Of a stretch of DNA of 13,890 nt, positions 1 to 6,935 are shown in pieces. The notes below the pieces were generated by a model. That model saw only the letters and a list, made by a program, of their open reading frames with translations. It searched no databases and was not told the DNA's origin. Origin of the DNA: Ga0077555 sp031367895. Lineage in GTDB: Bacteria > Pseudomonadota > Alphaproteobacteria > Rhizobiales > Hyphomicrobiaceae. Each line of letters opens with the position of its first letter. Positions within the stretch are counted from its first letter, which is position 1. The stretch lies in the NCBI GenBank assembly GCA_031367895.1, contig JANLQP010000189.1, positions 1-13,890 on the forward strand, written 5' to 3'. The translations under genes and the position numbers were made by a program.

Positions 1-28
1 CCTCGGGACATGCCCGAGGATGACACCT
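1..28. repeat. Dispersed hairpin repeat, copy 1 (cut by window edge)
   Basis: A perfect 7-bp stem (CCTCGGG / CCCGAGG) with a 5-nt loop occupies 1-19. Bases 1-28 match the reverse complement of 12237-12264 at 27 of 28 positions, the only difference being in the loop. This is therefore a member of the same repeat family found between the two binding-protein genes. It lies just upstream of gltD, probably in the gltB-gltD gap. The ATG at 20, an alternative gltD start, falls inside the repeat, which argues against that start. The left part of the element is outside the window. Confidence 0.8.
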
Positions 29-58
29 GAGACCACCGAGCGACCACGGGACACGACA

Positions 59-1498
59 ATGGGCAAGATCACGGGCTTCATCGAACATGACCGCGCTGAC
101 CGGGGCTACAAGCCGGTCGAGGAGCGCGTGAAACACTACAAGGAATTCGTCGTTCCGTTGGCCGAGAAGGACGTGAAGACGCAGGCGTCGCGCTGCATGG
201 ATTGCGGCATCCCGTACTGCCACAACGGCTGTCCGGTGAACAACCAGATTCCGGATTGGAACGATCTCGTTTATCGCGGGCACTGGCAACAGGCGCTCAC
301 GAACCTGCACTCGACCAACAATTTCCCGGAGTTCACGGGCCGCGTCTGCCCGGCGCCGTGCGAGGCGTCATGCACGCTGAACCTCGACGACAAGCCGGTG
401 ACGATCAAGTCGATCGAATGTGCGATCATCGATCGCGGTTTCGCCGAAGGCTGGGTCAAGCCGGAAAAGCCCGAGAAGATGACGGGCAAGAAGGTCGCGA
501 TCATCGGTGCCGGTCCCGCTGGATTGGCCGCCGCACAGCAGTTGGCGCGCGTCGGCCACGACGTGCACGTCTACGAGCGGAACGCGCAACCGGGCGGGTT
601 GCTGCGCTACGGCATCCCGGACTTCAAGCTGGAGAAGACGGTTGTCGCGCGCCGCGTCGATCAGCTGAAGGCCGAAGGCGTCACGTTCCACTGCAACACG
701 CACGTCGGCAAGGATGTCACCGCCTACGACATCGAGGACAGCCACGACGCCGTGCTGCTGACGGGCGGTTCGGAGCGGCCGTTCGATTTCTTCGAGAAGG
801 CGCCGGGGCGTGATCTCGATGGCCTGCACTTCGCCATGGATTTCCTCCCCCAGCAGAACCGGCGCGTTTCGGCCGAGAAGATCGCCAAGGGCACCAAGGA
901 GATCTTGGCCAAGGACAAGCACGTGATCGTCATCGGCGGCGGTGATACGGGTTCGGACTGCATCGGCACGAGTTTCCGGCAAGGTGCGAAGTCGGTGACT
1001 CAGCTTGAGATCATGCCGAAGCCGCCGATAACGGAGAACAAGACGCTGTCGTGGCCGCATTGGCCGCTGAAACTGCGCGTCTCGTCGAGCCAGGCCGAGG
1101 GTGCCAAGACCGAGTACTCGATTTCGACGACGGGATTTGCCGGCAAAAACGGCAAGGTCGAGAAGCTGCTTTACACGCGCGTCGGTGCGGACATGAAGCC
1201 GGTCGCCGGCAGCGAGGGCGAGCTCAAGGCCGATCTCGTGCTGTTCGCGATGGGCTTTTCGGGCCCGATCGAGGCGGACGTGGTCAAGCAACTCGAACTC
1301 AATGTGGTGGCGCGCGGCCGCTTCAAGGGTGTCGATGCGACCGAGCGCGACTACAAGCTGAAGGGCAAGCCGAAGCTGTTCGCCGCCGGTGACATCCGGC
1401 GCGGGCAGTCGCTGGTGGTCTGGGCGATCCGCGAGGGCCGGCAGGCCGCAGCATCGATCGACCGGTTCCTGATGGGCCGAACCGATCTGCCACGGTAA
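59..1498 (+). CDS. gltD: Glutamate synthase (NADPH) small subunit
   Basis: Beta subunit of glutamate synthase. It passes electrons from NADPH through FAD and Fe-S clusters to the large subunit GltB, which makes two glutamates from glutamine and 2-oxoglutarate in the cytoplasm. The 479-residue length fits the family. Cysteines 46, 49, 54 and 58 (CMDCGIPYCHNGC) and 97, 101 and 105 are the N-terminal Fe-S ligand region. A FAD-binding GxGxxG lies at 150-155 (GAGPAG), an NADPH-binding GGGDTG at 293-298, and the C-terminal FAD motif GDIRRGQSLVVWA at 444-456. The ATG at 59 is chosen because the in-frame ATG at 20 lies inside a dispersed hairpin repeat and would add 13 unconserved-looking residues. 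Neither start has a strong Shine-Dalgarno sequence. gltB is expected immediately upstream, outside the window. Confidence 0.95.
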   Translation: MGKITGFIEHDRADRGYKPVEERVKHYKEFVVPLAEKDVKTQASRCMDCGIPYCHNGCPVNNQIPDWNDLVYRGHWQQALTNLHSTNNFPEFTGRVCPAPCEASCTLNLDDKPVTIKSIECAIIDRGFAEGWVKPEKPEKMTGKKVAIIGAGPAGLAAAQQLARVGHDVHVYERNAQPGGLLRYGIPDFKLEKTVVARRVDQLKAEGVTFHCNTHVGKDVTAYDIEDSHDAVLLTGGSERPFDFFEKAPGRDLDGLHFAMDFLPQQNRRVSAEKIAKGTKEILAKDKHVIVIGGGDTGSDCIGTSFRQGAKSVTQLEIMPKPPITENKTLSWPHWPLKLRVSSSQAEGAKTEYSISTTGFAGKNGKVEKLLYTRVGADMKPVAGSEGELKADLVLFAMGFSGPIEADVVKQLELNVVARGRFKGVDATERDYKLKGKPKLFAAGDIRRGQSLVVWAIREGRQAAASIDRFLMGRTDLPR

Positions 1499-1579
1499 GC
1501 CCCAACCATTGTGTCGGCGCGCCTGGACTATTACGTTGCAGGTCTGGCAACCCACGCGTTGCAGGAATGGAGGCGCGTC

Positions 1580-1771
1580 ATGAAATCGAGTGGTGATCAG
1601 GTTGCGATCGAGGCTGTGGCAAAGGCCAAGGCGCTCGAGATGCAGAAGAAGAAGCAAGCGCAGATGCCGATGCAGCACGCACATGCGACGTCCAACGTCA
1701 GCCGCATGGTCGCGGCTGGCATCTGGATTGCCGCGCTCGCGTCGCTGGTCGGCGTCTTCTATTCGAGGTGA
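1580..1771 (+). CDS. Small C-terminally anchored membrane protein, unknown function
   Basis: A 63-residue protein that I do not recognise. Residues 1-30 are charged and probably helical, with an alanine/lysine/glutamine-rich stretch (AKAKALEMQKKKQAQ). A short Met/His-rich linker follows (MPMQHAHA). The last 20 or so residues form one hydrophobic segment (MVAAGIWIAALASLVGVFY) ending in SR, consistent with a tail-anchored inner-membrane protein. The ATG at 1580 is preferred over the in-frame GTG at 1511 because GGAGG sits at 1569-1573 with a 6-nt spacer, among the best ribosome sites in the window. It lies 81 bp after gltD on the same strand with no clear terminator between them, so co-transcription is possible. 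The strong ribosome site and coherent membrane segment support a real gene; function is unknown. Confidence 0.6.
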   Translation: MKSSGDQVAIEAVAKAKALEMQKKKQAQMPMQHAHATSNVSRMVAAGIWIAALASLVGVFYSR

Positions 1772-1879
1772 GCCGTCCGTGCTCGATCGTAGCTGTTGCG
1801 TAACCCGGCTCCTGCTGTGGCGGGAAGCGTTCGGCAGCTGCAAGTCTGCGCGCACCTTCCGCAAGTTGAGGACCGCTTC

Positions 1880-2926
1880 ATGCGCATTGAAACGCTGCTG
1901 CCGCTCGGCAAGCTCGACCCCGGTCTGCGCGCAGCCGATAAGCCGCTCGATATCGGTGCCGTCGCTGCCGACGCTGCGCTGGTCGAAGATCTGGGCTTTG
2001 ATGGCATCGCAGCTGAGGAGACCAAGGACGATCCCTATCAGGTGATGGCGCTTGCCGCGTCGTCGACCAGCCGCATTCGGCTGACAACAGCGGTAGCGAT
2101 GGCTTTTCCGCGCAGTCCAACGACGACGGCGATGTCGGCCTGGACGATGGCCAAGCTCTCGAAGGGCCGCTTCGTTCTGGGCTTGGGTAGCCAGGTGCGC
2201 GGCCACATCATTCGCCGCTACGGGTTGGAGTTCCACCCGCCGGGCCCGTGGATGCGCGATTATGTGCTGGCGGTGCGTGCGGTCTGGCGTTGCTGGCAGG
2301 AGCGCACGAGCCTCGATTACCAGGGCAGCCACTACAAGTTCGATCCGGGCCCGATCGAGTTTCCGGCGATCCCGATCCACATCGCGGCGGTCAATCCCGT
2401 CATGTGCCGGGTCGCCGGCGAGGTGGCGGATGGCCTGCGCCCGCATCCGGTCTGCACGCCGCGCTACATCCGCGAAGTGATGCTGCCGGCGGCTGCCGAG
2501 GGTGCGGCTCGGGCCGGGCGTGACCCTAAGGCTTTGGCCATCGCCATGAAGCCGCTTGTGTGTACGGCGCCCGACAAGGCGACACTGGAGACGCGGTTGC
2601 GCGATGTGCGGGCGCGCGTGGCGTTCTACTGCTCGACGCCGGCCTATCGCGCGGCCTTCGCGCTGCACGGGCTTGGCGCGTTGGCCGACGAGATGGCCGT
2701 GCTGTCGAAGGCGCAACGCTGGGAAGAGATGCCGGCCCGGATCAACGACGAGATCCTGCATATGTACGCGACGGTCGGTACGTACGACGAGATCGGTAAG
2801 CGGCTTGTCGAGCGTTACGGCGGCATCGTATCCGACATCGAGTTTTCGATTCCGTGCACGAGCCCCGAGGAGACGGTGACGATGCGCCGCCTCATAGCCG
2901 ACGTGAAGGCCGAGGTCCGCGGGTAG
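1880..2926 (+). CDS. LLM-class (luciferase-like) flavin/F420-dependent oxidoreductase
   Basis: A 348-residue TIM-barrel oxidoreductase of the bacterial luciferase superfamily. Family features seen are the N-terminal strand MRIETLLPLG, the helix-strand VEDLGFDGIAAEET (35-48), the strand RIRLTTAVA (65-73), KGRFVLGLGSQ (95-105) followed by a conserved-type Arg/His region, and the later strand PAIPIHIAAVNP (162-173). The overall pattern resembles the MSMEG_2256-type (TIGR03617) group, recalled rather than searched. The cofactor could be F420 or FMN, and the substrate cannot be told from sequence. The ATG at 1880 has TTGAGG upstream (GAGG at 1869-1872, 7-nt spacer) and matches the usual family N-terminus; a TTG at 1796 would add 28 unlikely residues. 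It follows the small membrane protein by 108 bp and is convergent with the next gene, 64 bp away. Confidence 0.88.
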   Translation: MRIETLLPLGKLDPGLRAADKPLDIGAVAADAALVEDLGFDGIAAEETKDDPYQVMALAASSTSRIRLTTAVAMAFPRSPTTTAMSAWTMAKLSKGRFVLGLGSQVRGHIIRRYGLEFHPPGPWMRDYVLAVRAVWRCWQERTSLDYQGSHYKFDPGPIEFPAIPIHIAAVNPVMCRVAGEVADGLRPHPVCTPRYIREVMLPAAAEGAARAGRDPKALAIAMKPLVCTAPDKATLETRLRDVRARVAFYCSTPAYRAAFALHGLGALADEMAVLSKAQRWEEMPARINDEILHMYATVGTYDEIGKRLVERYGGIVSDIEFSIPCTSPEETVTMRRLIADVKAEVRG

Positions 2927-2990
2927 GCGTTCCCTACGAAACGTTTCTTACGGGTCAACGGCGCTATCGTCTTGCAACCGCAGGCCGGCG

Positions 2991-4859
2991 TTAGGGCGCG
3001 TTCCGGGACAGATCGCTGAACACGCTGCCGCGGAAGTTCGGCTGCGCCGCCTGATAGTAAACCGGGCGCGGAGCCGGCGCGGGCGCCTGCTGCACACGGC
3101 CGACGTAGGACGGTGGCACGAACCGCTGCACGTAGCGCGGCTGCGGTTCGTCGTTCTGCCGGCGCTGTGGTGACCGCTCCCGATTTGGCTCGATTTTGCG
3201 TGCTTGCTGCGGCTTCGGCGGTGCCTTCTTCGCTGGCGCTGGTGTCACGACGACCGGCGTTTCTGCAGGCTCGGTTGCCGACCCGGTTGTGAATGGCACC
3301 GAGTCCGTCGACGCTGACGTGGGCGGTATCGGTATGGTTGCGCTGTTCGGAATGACATTGGCCAGGATCTGCGGCTGCATGACGGGGGCTGTCGCTGCTG
3401 CGGCACGAGCCGGATCATTGGCGGGTGGCGAAGATGCACTCTGCCGTGGTGCATTCGGCAGCGCGGCAGCCATCTGCTTGCGGCGCACGTCCTCGGCTGC
3501 AGCGGCAGCTTTAGCGTGGGCCTCCTCCTGGGCGCGGGCCGCGGCTAGACGCTCGGCCTCAGCCTTGCTGCGATTTTGCTCATCGGCGATCAGCTGTTTG
3601 CGGCGGGCATCTTCGGCGCGGGCTGCAGCCTTGATACGGGCATCGTCCTCGGCGCGGGCATCGGCCAAGCGCTCGGCTTCGGCCTTGCTGCGCTTCTGCT
3701 CGTCGGCGACCAGCTGCTTGCGGCGCGTTTCCTCGGCAGCAGCGGCAGTCTTGATCCGTTGCTCTTCGGCGGCGCGGCGCTCGGCTTCAGCCTTGGCGCG
3801 CTGTTGATCGTCGAGGGCGGCCTGTTTCCGTCGTATTTCCGCAAGCGCAGTCTCAGCCTTCATGCGCTGCTGTTCGGCGGCAAGTGCAGCTTCGAGGCGT
3901 TGCGCGTCTTCTTTCAGGCGTTGCTGGTCGGCGAGGGCAATCAGCCTTTGGCGAGCTTCCTCCGCAACTGCGGCGACCTTGGCCCGCGCTACGCGCTCAG
4001 CGTCCGCCTTGGCCAGACGTTCGGCCTCAGCCTTCGCCAATTGCTCCTGACGCTGACGGGCCTCGTCCAAGCCGGTCTTGGCGCGGGCGTCCTCGGCGGC
4101 CTTTGCCTGAGCTTGTACCTGCGCCTGCCGCTCGCGTTCGAAGACCTCCGGCGCGACCTGCGCCGACGCAGCGCGCTGGCCGCTGTCGATGTTGTCGGCC
4201 TTCGGCTCGCGACGCGGCACCTTGCGCTCTGCCTGCGCCACGATCACCTTCGGCTGGCAGCGGCCGTCGTTGGCCAGCAACTGGCCGGTCGGGCAGCCCT
4301 TGCCACAGACGCGGTTGGTATGGCCCTGCAGCAACGTGAGCAGAATGTAGTCGGGCTCACTGACCGGCAAGGTGGCGTTGATACGCTCGATGAAAGTCTT
4401 GAGCGCGTTGCGCGTCGGTGTGTTCCAGACACCATCAGGTTCGCCGTCGAAGCAGCCGACGCGCTTCAATTCGGCCTGGATCGAGCGCGACAGCGAGCGC
4501 CGCGACTCCTCGTCGACCGGCTTGACGGTCGAGCGGCGCTGGCCGGCGTCGGTGGTTGAGGGAGTCGGCGGCGCGACCTGGCCCCGCTCCGCGTTCGAGG
4601 CTTGGGCCAGATTGATGCGACGATTATCGCCAGCTGTGAGCGACGTTTCCTTGTCCGCGATCAGTTGCGGGCTGGCCGGATCGCGGGTCGCCTCACGCTC
4701 CGGGCGGGCGAGTTGTACGGCGCGCGAACCGTCGGCGGCGATGCGCACGAGGGAAGCCAGCTTCTCTGATGCCGCCTGATCCACGTCGGGAACGAACATC
4801 AGGTAGGACGCTGTGCCGAAGCCAAGTGCGGCGAGCAGCATGCTCGTTGCTTTACTCAT
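2991..4859 (-). CDS. Membrane-anchored peptidoglycan-binding-like protein with long Ala/Glu/Lys/Arg coiled-coil repeats
   Basis: A 622-residue protein of unknown function, probably in the cell envelope. Residues 6-24 form a hydrophobic N-terminal segment (signal anchor or signal peptide). Residues 118-180 look like a peptidoglycan-binding-like helical domain (AELKRVGCFDGEPDGVW), followed by a Cys-rich tail with C185, C189 and C201 (CGKGCPTGQ). Residues 240-465 are a highly charged coiled coil in which RRKQ recurs at 343, 379, 419 and 459, giving one 36- and two 40-residue periods; the DNA there is a tandem repeat of about 120 bp (around 3460-3800). The C-terminus (470-622) is Pro/Ala-rich and disordered, with an aromatic end (PRPVYYQAAQPNF). 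This is a TolA-like architecture without recognisable TolA domains. The ATG at 4859 is chosen because GGAG lies 6 nt upstream; an upstream start at 4946 would add 29 residues. Confidence 0.85.
   Translation of the reverse strand: MSKATSMLLAALGFGTASYLMFVPDVDQAASEKLASLVRIAADGSRAVQLARPEREATRDPASPQLIADKETSLTAGDNRRINLAQASNAERGQVAPPTPSTTDAGQRRSTVKPVDEESRRSLSRSIQAELKRVGCFDGEPDGVWNTPTRNALKTFIERINATLPVSEPDYILLTLLQGHTNRVCGKGCPTGQLLANDGRCQPKVIVAQAERKVPRREPKADNIDSGQRAASAQVAPEVFERERQAQVQAQAKAAEDARAKTGLDEARQRQEQLAKAEAERLAKADAERVARAKVAAVAEEARQRLIALADQQRLKEDAQRLEAALAAEQQRMKAETALAEIRRKQAALDDQQRAKAEAERRAAEEQRIKTAAAAEETRRKQLVADEQKRSKAEAERLADARAEDDARIKAAARAEDARRKQLIADEQNRSKAEAERLAAARAQEEAHAKAAAAAEDVRRKQMAAALPNAPRQSASSPPANDPARAAAATAPVMQPQILANVIPNSATIPIPPTSASTDSVPFTTGSATEPAETPVVVTPAPAKKAPPKPQQARKIEPNRERSPQRRQNDEPQPRYVQRFVPPSYVGRVQQAPAPAPRPVYYQAAQPNFRGSVFSDLSRNAP
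3460..3800 (-). repeat. In-frame tandem repeat of about 120 bp encoding coiled-coil units
   Basis: The segment encoding ...AERLA...RRKQ...ADEQ.RSKAEAERLA is repeated inside the coiled-coil gene. The landmark GCTCGG occurs at 3551, 3671 and 3779, giving periods of 120 and 108 bp, that is 40 and 36 codons. The two 120-bp units are similar at DNA as well as protein level, suggesting recent duplication. Such a region can change length by slippage or recombination while staying in frame. Confidence 0.8.
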
Positions 4860-5066
4860 GCGCAACTCCACCAAATCAACGGACAAGCCAAGGCCAGTCC
4901 GCAAGGATCCCAACGGTACCTGCAATGGTTGCCGGCAACCCGGCAACCCGGCCCATCTTCGATCAGGACGTCTTCGATCATTCGTGCCTGACGGCCGGCC
5001 GCGACCAACATGAGCCGCGACATCTAGTGGATCATGCCGGGGCGCGTGAGAGGCATTGTTGAATAA

Positions 5067-5094
5067 CTATTACTCAGACCACATTTCAGTTCAA
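5067..5094 (-). promoter_or_regulatory. Candidate sigma-70-type promoter for the coiled-coil protein gene
   Basis: On the minus strand a TTGAAC (-35-like, 5094-5089) is followed after 16 nt by TAATAG (-10-like, 5072-5067). It lies in the only AT-rich patch upstream of the gene starting at 4859, so the transcript would have a leader of about 200 nt. This rests on sequence match alone and is tentative. Confidence 0.3.
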
Positions 5095-5154
5095 TGCAAA
5101 ATCCCGGAAAAGCCATGATTTGATCGCCGCGAATTACGGGTCGCCTGTGAAACG

Positions 5155-5187
5155 CCCGGTTTCCGGGAGTTTGCCTATGCAAACCGG
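5155..5187. terminator. Twin hairpins downstream of ybdK, possible terminator or alternative structure
   Basis: Two adjacent perfect stem-loops are visible: CCCGG/CCGGG at 5155-5167 and GTTTGC/GCAAAC at 5169-5184. A competing stem pairs CCGGTTT (5156-5162) with AAACCGG (5181-5187), so the two folds exclude each other. They sit about 56-88 nt past the ybdK stop on its strand. There is no clear T-run, so factor-independent termination is only a possibility. Confidence 0.3.
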
Positions 5188-5242
5188 CGACAGCTCACGC
5201 CGTCGCCCGCGCAGTTGTTCTGAATGTGAGCATCTCAAAGCG

Positions 5243-6373
5243 TTAGAAGCCTTCGACGGTTTCGGCCACGAGGTGGTCGACGACGGCCCGGATGGCGGCC
5301 TCCGGCGTCGCCTTCTCGGCGATCATGCGGCGATGCACCTCCAGTTGACGGTCGGCGCTAGTCCCATTCGCGGCGATCTCGCGGGCACGCGCCACCTCGC
5401 GGGCGCAGCCGAGCGCGTCGGCGTCCTCGCGGACGAGATCCAGGATCTCTTCGAGCAGGGTGGCATACGGCACCAATGCGCCCTTTCCGAAATCGAGCAG
5501 GCTGCCGGTGACGCCATAACGCTGGGCGCGCCAACGGTTCTCCTCCAGCAGGAACACGGGGTAGCTGCGCCAACTGAGGTTCTGACGGCGCAGGCGATAA
5601 AGCATCCGGCAGAGCGAAACATAGAGCGCGGCGATGCTGATCGCGTCATCGATGCGGGTGGCAACATCGGTGATCCGCATCTCCAGCGTCGGGAAGCGCG
5701 CGGACGGGCGCAGGTCCCACCAGATCTTGCTCGCGTCCTCGATGACGCCGGCATTGACCAGGACGTCGATGGTGTGCTGGTACTCGTCCCAGCCGTTGAA
5801 GCGGCCGGGCAGCCCCTTGCGCGGGCTCTCCTGGCTGACGGCGAGGCGGTAGCTCTTAAGGCCGGTGTCGCGGCCATCCCAGAACGGCGAGGACGTGGAC
5901 AGCATCAGCAGATGCGGCAGGAAATAGCGCACCTGGTTCATGATATCGATGCGCAGCTCCGGGTCCTCGATGCCGACGTGCACATGCATGCCGCAGATGA
6001 CGAGGCGCTGGCCGACAATCCCGAGATCGCGCGCAAGCTCCTGGTAGCGCGCCTTCGGCGTCGTCTCCAAGTCCGACCAGCGCCCGACCGGCGGCGTGCC
6101 GGAAGCGATCGGCGCCAAGCCGTGCTCGCGGGCAAGTGTCGCGACATCTCGGCGCAGCCGCGCAAGTTCGCCCCGGGCGTCCTTGAAGGAGGAGAGGACG
6201 GGGGTCCCGATTTCGATCTGCGAGCGCAGCATCTCGGCGCTGAAATTCTCGCCGAGCTTGCTGCCCAACGCCTCCATCATTGCGGCGGGGGCGGCGGCGA
6301 GATCGCGTGAGCTGAGGTCGACGAGGTGGAATTCCTCCTCGATGCCGAAGGTGAAGCTCGGTTCCTTGAGCAT
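5243..6373 (-). CDS. ybdK: YbdK-type carboxylate-amine ligase (GCS2 family)
   Basis: A 376-residue ATP-dependent carboxylate-amine ligase of the glutamate-cysteine ligase 2 family, acting in the cytoplasm. Members join a glutamate-type carboxylate to an amine, with weak glutamate-cysteine ligase activity shown for the E. coli homologue. The sequence shows the metal/ATP-binding start FGIEEEF (9-15), the core CGMHVHVGI (127-135), SSPFWDGRDTGLKSYR (161-176), and WWDLRPSARFPTLEMRI (218-234), all typical of the YbdK group. Length matches the family. The ATG at 6373 has AGGAAGGG 7 nt upstream. It is flanked by large intergenic gaps on both sides, so it is probably transcribed alone. The true substrate is unknown. 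Confidence 0.93.
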   Translation of the reverse strand: MLKEPSFTFGIEEEFHLVDLSSRDLAAAPAAMMEALGSKLGENFSAEMLRSQIEIGTPVLSSFKDARGELARLRRDVATLAREHGLAPIASGTPPVGRWSDLETTPKARYQELARDLGIVGQRLVICGMHVHVGIEDPELRIDIMNQVRYFLPHLLMLSTSSPFWDGRDTGLKSYRLAVSQESPRKGLPGRFNGWDEYQHTIDVLVNAGVIEDASKIWWDLRPSARFPTLEMRITDVATRIDDAISIAALYVSLCRMLYRLRRQNLSWRSYPVFLLEENRWRAQRYGVTGSLLDFGKGALVPYATLLEEILDLVREDADALGCAREVARAREIAANGTSADRQLEVHRRMIAEKATPEAAIRAVVDHLVAETVEGF

Positions 6374-6935
6374 GCGATATCCCTTCCTGTGGGCCTTGAT
6401 CTTATATCCGGGCGGGGGAGTTGGCGATTACTCGATCGGGGAGATGCCGGAACGGGGCGCAGTGAGGGACCTGCGAGGCAAGCAGGAGGTCGAGGGATAT
6501 GCTGCCCTCGCTTTCGTGGAGCGTGTCCCTTGCCTCTTTCGTGTCCTCGTCGTCTTCGTGTCCCTCGTCCTGGCCCATCTGGGTCCTATGGCACTAGCCG
6601 AGAAACCGCAGCCCGGTTTGAGCATGGCCTGCGCTCTCCGTAACTTAGGTAGGCCCCACGTGGTTCCACCAGTCTTGAAACGGCGAATTATCGCATTACC
6701 CGAACGGCGTTCAGGGTGTGGGTCGTCGGGTGCCATAGGCAGCCCTGCACGCACCGCCGGTTGCCGATCACCAGCGCCACGCGCTACTGCGCCTGCGCGG
6801 GCGTGGCGAGCCCAATCAGGAGATCGGCCGAGAAAACGAAGCAGTACATGTGGTCATGACCTCTGTTCTCAATCCGGCGAGCCTAGCCGAGCGCCAGCCG
6901 GTGAAGAAGAGGCCGGAGGGTTTGAAAACCAGACC
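6374..6935. other. Intergenic region of 562 bp between the DUF1345 gene and ybdK
   Basis: No intact gene is convincing. The right half holds a likely caspase-like gene fossil (6691-6849) and an 8-bp stem CGCCACGC/GCGTGGCG at 6775-6808. A hairpin AAACCG/CGGTTT lies at 6603-6619. The left half (6428-6600) has open frames on both strands, with a translated flavour (TKTTRTRKRQGTRSTKARA on the minus strand) that resembles dispersed intergenic repeats of alphaproteobacteria. This is a recollection and was not searched. The region must also carry the ybdK promoter. Confidence 0.6.
6691..6849 (-). pseudogene. Probable fossil of a caspase-like (peptidase C14) gene: signal peptide, stop, then RVALVIGN
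   Basis: Reading the minus strand from ATG 6849 gives a 21-residue signal-peptide-like sequence ending LLIGLATPAQAQ. An in-frame TAG follows (6786-6784), and the same frame continues RVALVIGN. Secreted caspase-family proteins of alphaproteobacteria typically start with a signal peptide ending AxA, then [KR]RVALVIGN followed by an aromatic position. After the Asn the similarity ends and the frame closes at TAA (6690-6688). GAGG lies about 10 nt upstream of the ATG. The combination of signal peptide, cleavage site and RVALVIGN in one frame is unlikely by chance, but the matching stretch is only about 30 codons. The dead stop could instead mark a functional 21-residue peptide, which I consider less likely. 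Confidence 0.45.

Larger units (their letters stand above)
4860..5242. other. Intergenic region of 383 bp between ybdK and the coiled-coil gene
   Basis: No gene is supported here. It holds a 14-bp perfect palindrome at 4927-4940 (GGTTGCCGGCAACC) running into an 8-bp tandem GGCAACCC. An AT-rich patch at 5055-5110 is the most likely promoter location for the coiled-coil gene. A pair of adjacent small hairpins lies at 5155-5184, downstream of ybdK. The function of the palindrome is unknown. Confidence 0.6.

Noticed and set aside
368..2761. A 797-codon open frame on the minus strand opposite gltD and the LLM gene
   Set aside because: It runs antisense through two well-recognised genes, and its product is Arg/His-rich with no domain. 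Such mirror frames are common in GC-rich genes.
2923..2937. A small GTAGG/CCTAC hairpin across the LLM stop codon
   Set aside because: The stem is only 5 bp, with no T-run; it is too weak to call a terminator.
5120..6310. A 396-codon plus-strand frame opposite ybdK
   Set aside because: ybdK has all family motifs and a ribosome site. The antisense product is low-complexity and has no recognisable domain.
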